Shown in pieces: positions 11,539 to 22,512 of a stretch of DNA of 64,000 nucleotides. This stretch comes from Blumeriella jaapii (taxonomy: Eukaryota > Ascomycota > Leotiomycetes > Helotiales > Drepanopezizaceae): contig VWND01000001.1 of assembly GCA_009599575.1 (NCBI GenBank), positions 682,001 through 746,000 of the forward strand, written 5' to 3'. Numbering within the stretch: position 1 is the stretch's first letter; every line of letters begins with the position of its first letter. The notes under the pieces are model-generated. The model made no database searches. It was not told the origin of the DNA and was given only the letters and a program-made list of their open reading frames with translations. Made by a program: the position numbers and the translations under genes.

Positions 11539-11653
11539 GATGATACCCGGATATGCAATGTGAGAGAGCGGCGTTTGTGGTTTGATTGAGGCTGGTGGAG
11601 ATGAGATGATACCCGGATTTGCAATATGAGAGAACGGCGTCTGTGATTCGATT
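11539..11653 (+). repeat. Two-copy 66-bp direct repeat
   Basis: Two copies starting GATGATACCCGGAT at 11539 and 11605 are about 49 bp long with a handful of substitutions. They lie 140-260 bp after the stop of the five-exon gene, probably in its 3' UTR. Confidence 0.8.
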
Positions 11654-12380
11654 TTTCCTCTTCTTATTCTTTGACACGATCGACACGAGGCATGGAAATA
11701 GTCGTTGCATAGCGTGGAGGGGAACTGGAGAGTCGTACAGGCCACACGGAATGTGCTTTGGTCTCTAGCAGGTACCTACCTTAGGTAGACATAGGCCTCC
11801 CTCAATTACAGGACCTAAATACGTTGCCCAGTATTCCAGCATACATCCAACTAATGCAAATCGGGATACGTGATAGAACGTACGTACTAAGAACAGATAT
11901 TTGTTAAACGCAACGCTCTCGAGGCAGTATGATGGGAAAAGTGGTGTAGTAGGGTAAGTGGAGCCCGTCAATTTTCCCGTCTAGGTCACAATGTTTTTGC
12001 TCCCCTATATACTCCAACACCACAAAATACTGCCATCCAGAAGGCGCAGATGGCATAGTGGTTGCAATCTGTCAGGTCAAACTGGTGTGGAGGATTGTAA
12101 GACGAGTTCGGAAAAAACGAAAATCCTCTGCGGAGGGTTTTCTTTCCCCGCTTCGGCGGGTTTGTTTTGCACCTTTTACCTTTTTTTGTTTTCCAATTGT
12201 TTTTTCGTTTCCTTTTTCTTTTTCGCGTGGGTACCTCAATATTCGCCTCTCTGTTTAAAAAAGGGGTTTTGAGAGGTTGGGGCTTGGCGTTTGTTTTGTT
12301 TACGCGAAGCGCGTCCGGAGCATTAGGTCGGTTGTGAAATCACCGCTCAAGTAGGTATAAAGCCACTGCCTTTCTTTATT

Positions 12381-12404
12381 GGCCCGGCCCGGCCCGGCCC
12401 GGCC
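12381..12404. repeat. (GGCCC)n pentanucleotide repeat
   Basis: Nearly five perfect GGCCC units stand out as a G+C island inside A+T-richer intergenic DNA. Confidence 0.9.
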
Positions 12405-12848
12405 TGAGTGCAAAGAACTGTTTTAGATACAGCTCTGGCATATATAAAAGGAAAAAATAAAGCGTGTAGCTGAATTCCTGGTCTTTGAGTTGAGTTGTTG
12501 GCTGACTAGCCTACCAACGTTGCTTCGGGACAAGGTGCTTTGCGGCAAAAACGCCTCTTACTTTTACCACTCAAGATAAGCTGTTAGTAGGAGCTCACAG
12601 ATGCTTTATGTTGTCAAAATGCATGTTTGATGTGTCAAAATAAATGGCCATCCAACGCGAAAAGCATAATTTTCCATCCAAACATGCACTACACCATCTT
12701 CCTCCTCCCAGAGGGGATTTGACGGCATACGCGTAGTACACTCTATCCAATCTCGCCTGCCTAAACTTCTGAGGTCTACACCAATCTGAGACATCAAGCC
12801 TCAAACCTCAAAATTCAACTACAAGGCTCGCCTACAATACAACCACAA

Positions 12849-13286
12849 CTACAGCTTCGACTTGCCCCCGGCCGCCCCCCGATCCTGATCCGTCGGCTCG
12901 CTATCTGCCGTCTCAGCCTTCAAGCTGATGGGATCTCCGAGCTGGCTCGGGTTCGAGTCGAGCTTATCCATCGCTAGCTGCCGCAGCGTCTTCTCCCCGC
13001 CCTCTCCTTCTGTTCGTTGCTTGGTTGGGCTGGATGAGGGTGGTGCTGCAGATGAGGAGGAGGATGTGGTGGTGGGGTTGGGTGGTTCTGAAGAGGAGGT
13101 TTCTGCTTTGAGGGAGATGGGGTCGCCGAGTTGAGAGGGGTTGGTCTTGTTTGTGGCGAGGGCGCGCTCGCGAAGAGTGGGTTGCTTGGACTTGGTGATG
13201 ATTAGTTCAGGAGAGCATTGGGCTTGGGAGAGAGCTTGGGTTTGGGTGTTGAGTGAGAGAGGGGAGGAGGGACATACTGGGGACAT
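12849..13286 (-). CDS. Small disordered protein with duplicated NPSQLGDPISLKAET motif and SKL end
   Basis: The minus-strand frame runs from ATG at 13286 to TAG at 12849-12851. It encodes two exact copies of NPSQLGDPISLKAET separated by a Ser/Pro/Thr-rich linker, and ends GGKSKL, a canonical type 1 peroxisomal targeting signal. After MSP a GTATGT donor, ACTAAT branch and AAG acceptor suggest an 87-nt in-frame intron, giving MSPSKQPTLRERALATNK as a more natural N terminus (about 116 aa). Without splicing it would be 145 aa. The repeated motif suggests a conserved short linear element. I do not know its function. Peroxisomal location is inferred only from the tripeptide. Confidence 0.7.
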   Translation of the reverse strand: MSPVCPSSPLSLNTQTQALSQAQCSPELIITKSKQPTLRERALATNKTNPSQLGDPISLKAETSSSEPPNPTTTSSSSSAAPPSSSPTKQRTEGEGGEKTLRQLAMDKLDSNPSQLGDPISLKAETADSEPTDQDRGAAGGKSKL

Positions 13287-14219
13287 GGTTGAATGGATGT
13301 CTCACTCTCGTGATAGAGATAAGACTGATTTCGGACGTTGAACGTAGGAAATTGGACACCGAATAATATCTTCTGCAAAGAAGATAGCAAAGTAATGGGT
13401 TGTGCAGTAACGGTGTTGTATTTCACAGCTATTCGTAGTTGTGCGAGAAAAACTGGTCAATACTCGGGAAACAAACAAACATGCGGGGACTCAACAAGAG
13501 GACGGCCTGGGAGAGTATGATACTTGCTGTACTGTGCTGTTTCAATGTCGATGACGCATCGGAAAGGGAGCTTCCCCAAATCGCCGAGGCATGTGTCAAA
13601 CAAAGCACGTGAGGAAGCGAGAAGGGAGAACTCAAGCGCTAGCGAGCGACGTGTAAAAGGGGAGAGCGGTTCCTGAAGTACTGTACTGTACTGTGTAGTA
13701 TAACCTCTACCTACTTGTGTATTTTACAGACATCGCTACTGGCTTTCGAGCCATTTGATCATGATAGCTTGGCAAGTAAAGTAAAGGATTTAGAGGGCGT
13801 TGCTGTCCTCTTGGCCACTGATGTTTATTTTCTTCAAATCAGAAGAGCGGCTGGCAGTGATTAAACGGCATTTTTTATTTTGAGATGTCCCTGGCAGGAA
13901 GATCTTGAGGTAGGGAATACTAGAATATGCTGAAGCGATGGTTGATGGGGGCCTATTAGGAGGTCTGAGATGGAGATAACATGACAAGCATTGTACTGTA
14001 TGTAGATGAAGCGTTGCGGCTCCGAGTCTGTCGAGTCCGGGACGTGAAGAGTATTGCTGTTGCACGCTCTGGGTCAGTGATGTCAAAGTGAGCCAACCAC
14101 CAAATAACTGCAATCGCAAAGATGAAGCAGACGTAGGCTGCATCCATGTGAATGGAAACAAAACACATACAGACAAGGGTACAGCGACGATCTGCCAAAA
14201 CTTCTGACTGTACGAATGC
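13287..14219. other. Intergenic region
   Basis: Contains a TACTGTACTGTACTGT run at 13679-13694 and the expected 3' UTR of RRP3 at the right. No gene is supported. Confidence 0.55.
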
Positions 14220-15764
14220 TCAGCCCTCCTCTCTATCCATCTCGTCCCGTCCTCTCTTCTTCCCACCAGTCTTCGGTCTCCTCCCCTTCAATACACTCCC
14301 CTTGTTGCCTCGGTCCTCATGCAAATTCTTCATCTCGTTTCTCGCGTGTCGCTGCGCCTCCTCCACTCTCGCCTTAAACACCATAACCTCTTCCTTCACC
14401 GGCTCGTACGCAGGCAATCGCGTCTTCAGCGCTTCCTCTGTCCGTTTGAAAATTTCTATGTCGTATTGCGTCACAATACTAAGTGCGTGTCCCGACTTGC
14501 CGGCCCGCGCTGTGCGACCCACGCGGTGGATGTACGTCTTGCTGTCAGGCGCTAGGTCGTAATTCAGGACAATATCCACGGATGGGATATCGAGACCACG
14601 GGCTGCGACATCAGTTGCGACCAGAATCTTCCTCGTCCCGGCGCGGAACTTGTTAAGGGCCCCCAGACGTGCAGTTTGGGAGAGCTGGCCGTGGAGAGGG
14701 ATTGCGCCGAATCCTAATGAGCGAAGCAGGATTGCTAGGCGTTGTGTTTCATTTACAGTTCTGGTGAAGATGATTGCTGATTGGCCGGCGAATTCATTCA
14801 TGAGGTAGACCAGATACACGTCCTTGTCTTTGAGGGGTATGAAAAGGTAATTTTGAATTAAGGTGGACACGGTCTGATATTTGGTGCTGACACTAACTCG
14901 GAGGGGATCTCTCAGACTCGCCCTTTGTAAGCTTTCGATTTTCGAGCTCATTGTTGCCGAGAAAAGGTATGTTCGGCGCTCTCGAGGGATGACTTTGAGG
15001 ATCTTATCCAGTATAGGTCCGAAGTCTAGGTCTAGCAATCTGTCGGCTTCGTCCATGACCAGATGCTTCAGGGCTCGCAATGAAAACCCTTTGGTGTTTT
15101 CAAGATGATCCAGCAGTCGTCCGGGTGTAGCGACAATGATATGTGGTTTCTTGCCAAGCGCAATGGCTTGAGGTACCATGTCCATTCCTCCTACAATAAC
15201 AGCGCATCTTACCGCAATCTTGGATCCCAGCGCTTCGAAGGATTGCGATATTTGATATGCCAGTTCGCGAGTGGGTGCAATGACAAGTCCGAAGAAAGGC
15301 TGTGGCTTTTCGAGGAGGGCTTGGAGGATGGGTAGTGCGAAAGCAGCGGTTTTCCCACTTCCTGTTTCCGCCAACGCAATCAGATCTCTATCCTGCAAGG
15401 CCATTGGTATCGACTCCACTTGAATTGGAGTTGGGGCTTTATAGCCCAGGGCTGTACAGGCATCGCACAGTTCGTCCACAATACCCTGGGCTGTCAGCTA
15501 AGTCGTACAGAACGGAAGGGGAAAGCATACAAGATCTTTAAAGGTCTTTGGCGCTGCTGCTACTGCTTCATCTCCTCCGACTGCCACTGTCTCCTCTGCA
15601 CCTTTCGTCGTGGGCGCGGGCGCTGGCTTTGGAGAAGAGGCCAAAGCCTCGGTCGGGTCTGTCGCCACATCCTTCGCCGTCTGCGCCTTTTTCTGCTTCT
15701 TCTTGTCCTTTATTAAGCCCGATGGCACATCCTCGTCGACCTTTCTCCTCTTGACGGAAGACAT
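14220..15764 (-). CDS. RRP3: DEAD-box ATP-dependent RNA helicase Rrp3 (DDX47)
   Basis: Nucleolar helicase needed for 18S rRNA maturation. Two exons, 15531-15764 and 14220-15485, joined KDL|GIVDEL, give 499 aa. All helicase motifs are present in order: Q motif ([10 protein letters not shown]), I (AETGSGKT), Ia (PTRELA), Ib (TPGR), II (DEAD in [14 protein letters not shown]), III (SAT), IV (AIIFTRT), V ([11 protein letters not shown]) and VI ([10 protein letters not shown]). The N terminus is Lys-rich and the C terminus ends in a basic tail ([15 protein letters not shown]) suited to nucleolar targeting. It is divergently paired with SSF1, 182 bp away. Rrp3 is preferred over other DEAD proteins from size and motif context; Dbp-type paralogues are less likely. 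Confidence 0.92.
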
Positions 15765-15946
15765 TGTGATGGCGTTGTATATGGAGTGGAATGAGGAAAG
15801 CTTGTGATGGATGTTGAAAAAAAGTTCTTATCGCTTATCGATTGCGCTAATTTGATTGGCTAGCGCAAATGCATGCCCGCCTAGATTTATTTCCTCCGCC
15901 TTTTCTCCTTCAGAGAATTTGCACTCCACGCAACTGCAACACCACA
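15765..15946. promoter_or_regulatory. Bidirectional promoter of RRP3 and SSF1
   Basis: Only 182 bp separate the two start codons, so regulatory sites must be shared. The stretch holds an inverted CCAAT box (TTGATTGGC), an A-rich TTGAAAAAAAG element loosely like the yeast ribosomal-RNA-processing element, and TATCGCTTATCGATTGCGC. Which of these act is not known. Confidence 0.6.
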
Positions 15947-17366
15947 ATGGCGAAAAGACGGACAAAGAAGCGAACTCATGTGGGCGCAAACAATGGCCCA
16001 GGAGGGGCAGGAGTTGCAAAGAAGGCTTCGGCTGCGCCGAAGAGCATGGTCATTCGAATTGGAGCTGGAGAGGTCGGACCCAGTGTGAGCCAGCTGGTGA
16101 AGGATGTGCGCTTGATGATGGAGCCAGGAACGGCCTCAAGATTGAAAGAAAGAAGGGCGAACAGGCTGAGAGATTATCTGACAATGGCTGGGCCGCTGGG
16201 TGTGAGCCATCTCATGCTATTCTCAAGGTCGGAATCTGGAAACACGAATATGCGACTCGCGATTACACCGAGAGGACCTACGTTACATTTCAATGTCGAA
16301 AAATACTCGTTATGTAAAGACATCCGGAAAGCATTGAAGCATCCAAAAGGTGGTGGAAAGGAATACCTGACAGCGCCATTGGTACGTTTGCCTTTATTCT
16401 GATCTCCCGGCGCATCATTAATTGGATTCATAGCTTGTTATGAACAACTTTACATCCCCCGCCTCCGACTCGGACTCCCCGAACAAAGTTCCAAAGCACC
16501 TTGAATCTCTTGTCACGACCATCTTCCAATCACTGTTCCCTCCCATCTCACCACAAGCAACCCCACTTTCTTCCATCCGACGAGTCCTTCTTTTGAATCG
16601 TGAGCCGTCAACGAATGGAGACGGAACATACACCATTAATCTACGACACTATGCCATTACTACCAAAACCCTAGGGCTCTCTAAGCCTTTGCGCAGGTTA
16701 AAAACTGCCGAAAAGATCATGAACTCGCAAAAGTTAGGCAAGACGAAGAAGGGTGGTCTGCCCAACCTAGGAAAGATGTCAGACATCGCAGACTACATGA
16801 TTGGTGGTGACGGCGGTGATGGATACATGACCGATGGAGCCACGAGTGGGAGTGAGGTCGACACAGACGCAGAGGTTGAAGTGGTCGAGACCCGAGCTAA
16901 GAAAATTTTGTCAAAACGACGCAAGGAGCGTTCTGACACCGATAAGAAGGACCCCACGAGAGGCGGCGTTGAGAAGCGGGCAGTAAAGATGGTCGAGCTG
17001 GGTCCGAGGATGAAGCTGCGCATGACTAAGGTGGAAGAAGGCGTTTGCAACGGCAAGATCATGTGGCACGAGTACATTCACAAGTCCAAAGAGGAGGTTA
17101 AAGCTTTAGAGAAAAAATGGGAGAAGAAGAGACAGGAGAAAGAGGCGAGAAAAAAGATCCAGAGGGAGAACGTGGAGAAGAAGAAGGCAGCCAAGGGACA
17201 AGGTGCGAAGGCGGATAAAGGAGATGACGAAGATGATGAAGATGATATGGATGTCGATGAGTGGGACTCCGAAGGGCTGGAGGGAGACGGCGAAACGGAA
17301 TTGAATGAGGAGATGGAGGAGCGAGGCGAGTGGGAAGACGAGCAAGAGGAGATTGCGGCGGGTTGA
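15947..17366 (+). CDS. SSF1: Brix-domain ribosome biogenesis protein Ssf1 (Peter Pan family)
   Basis: 60S assembly factor that binds pre-rRNA in the nucleolus. Exons 15947-16381 and 16434-17366 join in phase 0 (TAPL|LVMNNF) to give 455 aa. The N terminus MAKRRTKKRTH is basic; the Brix domain follows (RIGAGEVGPSVSQLVKDVR, then LMLFSRSESGNTNMRLAITP and GPTLHFNVEKYSL). RHYAITTKTLGLSKPLRRL and the motif VELGPRMKLRMTKVEEG close the domain. The tail is Lys-rich, then very acidic (DDEDDEDDMDVDEWDSE). Length and order fit Ssf1/Ssf2/PPAN. Start chosen because it follows the promoter shared with RRP3 and gives the conserved N terminus. Confidence 0.95.
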
Positions 17367-18515
17367 AGTACTGTACGTGTGTATGTGATGGAATTGCAAG
17401 AAATGACTGGTCTATCAGCCCATGTATGTTCACTCCTAGCAATGCCATTCGACTGACAGGACGCAAGTGGACCCAAATCCCCACCGGCCCTGAGCCGGAC
17501 ATCGAATTCTCAAGCCGAACCTACTTTGATTGCCCTTAATGCCATTCTCCCAGTTCCATCTCTTGTTCTTGTTTTCTCGCTTAGCATTGCCTCACCCCTA
17601 ATCAAGCATCGCTCTGCCTTCGGGAATCTTGTCTTTGGTCTGGGAATCTCAATTCTTGAGACTAAGCATGTATCCTGGCCCCAGTAAGTACAAAGCTGGT
17701 GCGCTTACATTCGTCCAATTGATCATGTCTTTCGGAAAATATAATCTGCGGAATGCTTCACCAACCCCGCAGTCTCTCCTCGCGGAGACACTCTTGGCAT
17801 CGCTTGGGGATGAGTTCGGTATAGCTATCACCGGGTAACGTCACTCGTGCGGCCTGCTTGATCTTCTCTCACGCTTGAGTGAAGTCATAGAAGGCCCGTT
17901 TGCCCGCGTTTTAATATAGCTCCACTAGCGATAATAGGCTTTGTATGGCTTTACGGGGAGTGCAGTGGAGTGCAAAAAGTGTCTGCACCCCCCCTTTCCT
18001 GCCTGCCAAGGTGTATTTTGGTGTTGTCCATCTGGCCGCTTTTAAAGGTAAACAAAAGCTCGAATCTGATATTTTGAATACCATGCTCTAGCCTCAATCA
18101 CCCCTTTTACCTAGTAGATGATTGATACAGAATTCCAACATCAACATGATTCCACGCTTTTGTGTCCTTCGAATCAAGGCGTGTAAAGTCTCGCTTATAT
18201 CAGGGGCATGCTCGAGCTCAAGATGTGATCGATACAACTTTGCTTTCAAAATGAAATCGAAGAGGAGGCCAACAATCAGAGGCTAATTCGAAGACTCACC
18301 CACGCCCTTAAGGGAGACCCTCAAGATCTTGATGTGTTTACAGATGTTTAAAGAGAACGCGCTCACAAAGCAGCAGGGCTATACATGTCTCGATTAAGTA
18401 ATTACACCTTGGCAGCCCAGGTGGCCCGCATTTCACAACCTTGCCATGGGGACGAGTATATGTGTCGCAGGTTCACTCTTTCCGAGCTCTTTTCTGTTGT
18501 CTTTGGTCGTGGTCC
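17367..18515. other. Intergenic region
   Basis: Holds the 3' UTR of SSF1 and the promoter of the secreted GH43 gene. No additional gene could be supported. Confidence 0.55.
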
Positions 18516-20463
18516 ATGATGCTCGCTTCTCTGTTTCTCTCGCTTCTTACGCTCAGCGCCGAGGTTGGTGCGAGATATATCGTTCCCGGCGCAAGATGGA
18601 CAGATACAGATGGCAATCTGATTAATGCACATGCTGGGGGAGTCACGACCGACAAGAAAGGGACCTTCTGGTGGTTCGGCGAATACAAACCTCAGGGGCA
18701 GGTGGAGGGTGGTGGGGTTTCTGTTTACAGCTCGCCTGATCTAGCGACTTGGACTCATCATGGGCTTGCACTTGGTAAGCTCCAAGTTCGTGATATCTTG
18801 TAAGACGATGCTGACATTGGGAAATTAAAGAACCTGTTGAGGGACATCCGTATATCGCTCCAAGCATGATTATCCAACGACCTAAAGTTGTCTACAGCAA
18901 GCCCCTAGACCAATATCACGTAAGTCCGATGCCTTCCCTTACCCATCTCGGAAAGTGGTGCTGACAAGACTTAGATGTGGTGGCACGCAGATAATTCTAG
19001 CTATGGCCTACTCCTCCAAGGCCTCGCAGTCTCCAGAGACATTGGTGGGCCCTACAACTTCGTGAACGCCACCGCACCACTCGGTAACTGGTCCCAAGAT
19101 TTTGGCATCTTCACAGATTATAAAGACGGCAGAACTTACTCGCTGTACTCAAACGGCGACAGCAGAGAAGGGCGAGACGTCTACCTGACAGAATTCAATG
19201 AAGAGATTACTGGTCTGACCGAAGTCGTGCATCGATTCGACAAGTATGATTTAGAGGCACCAACGATCATACAGACGGATAGCTCTTACTACGCACTGAT
19301 GAGCCACAAGACTGGGTATCGACCAAACAGTACGTCCTCCTCTTTTTTCCGAATGGCTGAGCTGACGACGTCAAAGATGTTGTTGCGTTCCGCGCTGATA
19401 GTCTCGCGGGGCCTTGGTCTCAACCCTTCATCGTTTCCCCGCTGAACACCAGGACTTTCAGCTCGCAGTCTGGTTTCAGTCTGAGGATAGCGGGAACAGA
19501 GAGAACTACTTACCTGTATCTCGGCGATCAGGTAAGCATTCCCAGCACTTATCCCTCCTCGGTTCCGCCAGTTAATGAAGACAGTGGGATTCAAATTCGC
19601 TCTGGGAAAGCCGCTATGTCTGGCTTCCAATGGAGATTGACGATGAAAAGAAGACTCTGAAAGTCATATGGCACGATGTCTACGACCTGAATGTGTATGC
19701 AGTTGAAACTCCTTGCATACAAATGACTGCGAGCTAAATTACGAGTCGCAGCCAAACCGGAGAATGGAAGCCCATCGAGGGAAAGACCTACTTCGGCAAG
19801 GATGCAAAATTAGCTGGTGATGCATTCAAGCAAGAAGCTGTACGCTTGACCCCCTTCCCCTCCCCCCTCCTCTCCTCACAACCCCAAGTACCCTTCGACA
19901 GCTGGTTGAACTCGATACAGAACTTTGCAAGCGGTGGCGTCATCCTAACGGGTATATACGGCAACGATAGCGGTGTGACTTTCGAGAATATTGAAGGGAC
20001 AGGAAAGCCGCAATGGGTGTCTTTCTACTACCAAAGTACGCCGCTCCGTTTCACTATACCACTTACAATTATACCCCCGCTAATAATCAACTACGCACCA
20101 GACACGGACGACATGGGTTTCGGAGATCAACGTAAGCTTTTTTCAACCGGTTTCTTTTTTTTCACTTTCTCTCTCCCCTTATCTTTTACTAAATAAACAT
20201 CTGCAGCTGGCGGGAGCCCCGACCGCATCGGAGGGCGCTGGCAACTGCGCCGCATCTCCAGCGTCGTAGTCAACGGCGACATCTCCACAGTTCACACTTT
20301 GTACCAGCGCGATACCCATAAAGGTATCATTGCGTCGACACCACTGCTGCTCACGCTCAAGAAGGGATGCGGGAATACAATTACGCTAAGAGGACTTTCG
20401 AACGGGTTTGATACTAAGGGGGCGGATCTGGATCGTCTTGTTGTTTATCCTCCGGAGAAGTAG
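18516..20463 (+). CDS. Secreted GH43 exo-beta-1,3-galactanase-like protein with CBM35-like end
   Basis: Nine exons keep phase and give 485 aa: 18516-18774, 18831-18919, 18975-19329, 19377-19531, 19585-19694, 19752-19839, 19921-20035, 20102-20131 and 20207-20463. A signal peptide (MMLASLFLSLLTLSAEVGA) precedes a five-bladed beta-propeller domain starting YIVPGARWTDTDGNLINAHA, with GTFWWFGEYK, HMWWHADNSSYG, LEAPTIIQTDSSYYALMSH and SRYVWLPMEI. This resembles GH43 galactan 1,3-beta-galactosidases (GH43_24), which trim side chains of arabinogalactan proteins. The C terminus (from about residue 350, SGGVILTGI to ADLDRLVVYP) looks like a CBM35. The position equivalent to the family's ERPKV motif reads IIQRPKVVYS, a Glu-to-Gln change at the residue thought to be the general acid; activity may be altered. 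Likely role: digestion of plant cell-wall glycoprotein. Confidence 0.85.
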
Positions 20464-21576
20464 AGCTTCAAGAACGAATGAAGCAGAGAAAACAAAGACA
20501 TTGTGACTAGACCCACTTCCACTGATTCCTAAGCGAGAAAGCTGGGACGTCAATAAGACGTGGCTGGGAAACACACAGTAGATTTTTCACCGAGAACGTG
20601 AAATTGATGAAGGGACATCAAGTTGCTCTTTTAGCTCAAACGATTAACAGTTAAGAAATTTGTATGGATGAAGAGACTCAAATTCGATGTGTACTTTCCT
20701 AAGTGAGCATGCCGAAAACCTAACCAATGCTTCCTACGCTAACCATGTTAAGCCAAGGTCTCAAATCTTTCCAAGCTTGAGAACAGAATTGCGAAAATGG
20801 CATCGTTGTTTAAACGTTCAAATTCTTGCTCGAAATCACGTATTGATAATCCTTCTAGGTTACAATCTTCGAGGCCACGGCTGTCGATGTGCACCAAGCG
20901 AAAAGCGATTCCCCACCAAATCATACATCCAACACTGACATCATACAAATCTTCTTCGAGCAGCCACTTTTGAATCAGGTAAGACGTATATCCGTTGCTT
21001 ATTTGCGTTTCTTTAAGTGGATTCTTGTCTCGTATAGCTCTCTGGCTGGGCTGTCCCAACCCGCGTTCCCAACCTGGGATCAGTGCACAGCAGAATTGAA
21101 CGAGGAGACCACGATACTATTGCTAATCTCGAGGTGAGAACATTACAGCAATAGGACGACGGAGATACCTCAACAAAACTACAGCGACTACACACATGAA
21201 CTACATTAATTGGGTCCATACAAAGACATGAACAGGAGGCAGTATTCCTAGAACAAACGAAAACAGGTCAGAACTGCCTCGATTGAGAAAATTCAAAGTA
21301 AGGACATCTAACACAACTTTGATTTCGAGAATGCACCGGAACGCATCATCAAGGTGTTTCCAAATGTTGTCACACCTCAGACCATTCCATTAAAACCGGA
21401 AGGATAGCAGGATGAAAAATTCAAGAGTGTTTCTCTATGAAATCGGTGTTCGCATTTCGACGATCCAACGCGCACGCTATCAATTGTAGTCTGCGACTCT
21501 AGAACGAGCAGCCCCCATCACGGCAGCGATAAGTTACTCGACAGGGCAGCGGTACCTCCTCCGCGTAGCTCTTCGA
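20464..21576. other. Intergenic region between convergent genes
   Basis: 3' flanks of the GH43 gene and of the minus-strand membrane protein. I see no gene or repeat of note. Confidence 0.55.
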
Positions 21577-22512
21577 TTAACTGGCATTCGCGGTCCTCGC
21601 CTGTTCCTTGAGTTCTTCGTACCAAGGATCCAATACCACAAACAAGGAGTTCGCAAGTCGTTTGAACTCCGGTCTTAGCACTGCGTTGCAAGACGCAAAC
21701 CGATCCTCGTGCCAAAGGACTCTGTGACGCTTGACAACCTTCAGCAAATCATCGCCAGAACTTCCGAAGAACTGCTTGACATTGTGCTCGCAGGCTGGCG
21801 TATCAACTTGCGAGACCTGCTGGCAGCCCGAATGCGTACACGTCAATAGTGGTGGGAATGGAAATTTCGTCATCGAGGCTTTGGCCCGAAAGAACTTGTG
21901 ACACTCCTCCTCCCAATTCCTGTAACCTTCTTGGGCTCTTATCGGTATGCTCTCTTCCTCTGTCCTCAGGTTTCTTCGATGCTCCTCCTCCCAATTCCTG
22001 TAACCTTCTTGGGCTCTTATCGGTATGCTCTCTTCCTCTGTCCTCAGGTTTCTTCGATGCTCCTCCTCCCAATTCCTGTAACCTTCTTGGGCTCTTATCG
22101 GTATGCTCTCTTCCTCTGTCCTCAGGTTTCTTCGATGCTCCTCTTGTCGCTTCATCGCTTCGCTCTGCCGTCTTTCCTCGCGTCTCGTCTCATATCTTTC
22201 ACGGCAAGTCCTCAGAAGCTTAGGCAATCCCCAGCACAAGATGCGTACGAAGATGATGGCGCCACATAAAATTGCCCAAGCAATGACGCACCACTTAACG
22301 ATTCGAAGCAATGCCAGGAAGATGCCTTGAAAGATGTCCGAAATCTTCACCCAAATCCATCGAGCTATCTCTTGGATCCAGGTCCATAGCCATTGTACGG
22401 GGAGATAGAGACTTTCTTGTAGTATGTTTTGCCCGGAATAGAAGACATCTGAATCGAGCAAAGCCAGTAATTCCCGAGCAGTCGCATTCGAGGTACCTTC
22501 CGGGCTGAGCAT
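21577..22512 (-). CDS. Membrane protein with three identical 26-residue repeats
   Basis: The frame opens upstream with a GTG; the first ATG is at 22512 and the stop is at 21577-21579, giving 311 aa. After an amphipathic start there are Trp-rich hydrophobic segments (WLWTWIQEIARWIWV, then IFLALLRIVKWCVIAWAILC and IIFVRILCWGL), probably two membrane helices. A charged stretch follows with three perfect copies of a 26-aa unit beginning EEHRRNLRTEEESI. The C-terminal domain contains CTHSGC and CEH, then LLKVVKRHRVLWHEDRFASC, a WH-D-RF pattern seen in many uncharacterised fungal proteins that is loosely J-domain-like. Function is unknown. A 5' exon may be missing from this model. Confidence 0.72.
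   Translation of the reverse strand: MLSPEGTSNATARELLALLDSDVFYSGQNILQESLYLPVQWLWTWIQEIARWIWVKISDIFQGIFLALLRIVKWCVIAWAILCGAIIFVRILCWGLPKLLRTCRERYETRREERRQSEAMKRQEEHRRNLRTEEESIPIRAQEGYRNWEEEHRRNLRTEEESIPIRAQEGYRNWEEEHRRNLRTEEESIPIRAQEGYRNWEEECHKFFRAKASMTKFPFPPLLTCTHSGCQQVSQVDTPACEHNVKQFFGSSGDDLLKVVKRHRVLWHEDRFASCNAVLRPEFKRLANSLFVVLDPWYEELKEQARTANAS
21910..22143 (-). repeat. 78-bp coding minisatellite, three copies
   Basis: Three head-to-tail 78-bp units read as identical at the DNA level and encode residues 124-201 of the membrane protein. The unit length is a multiple of three, so copy-number change keeps the frame. Confidence 0.92.

Larger units (their letters stand above)
11398..12848. other. 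Intergenic region with short repeats
   Basis: Holds the 66-bp direct repeat (11539-11653), a palindromic ACCTACCTTAGGTAG stretch near 11773, a tRNA-like stretch near 12047 that I could not fold convincingly, and a (GGCCC)n tract. No protein gene is supported. Confidence 0.5.

Noticed and set aside
12047..12135. tRNA-like stretch with an A-box match (TGGCATAGTGG) and partial acceptor-stem pairing
   Set aside because: An anticodon arm with an intron can be drawn, but no proper B box (GGTTCGANTCC) or T arm exists and the acceptor stem has a mismatch. Not enough for a tRNA call.
21900..22145. CRISPR-like array
   Set aside because: The repeat is contiguous with no spacers and codes in frame; it is a minisatellite in a eukaryotic gene.
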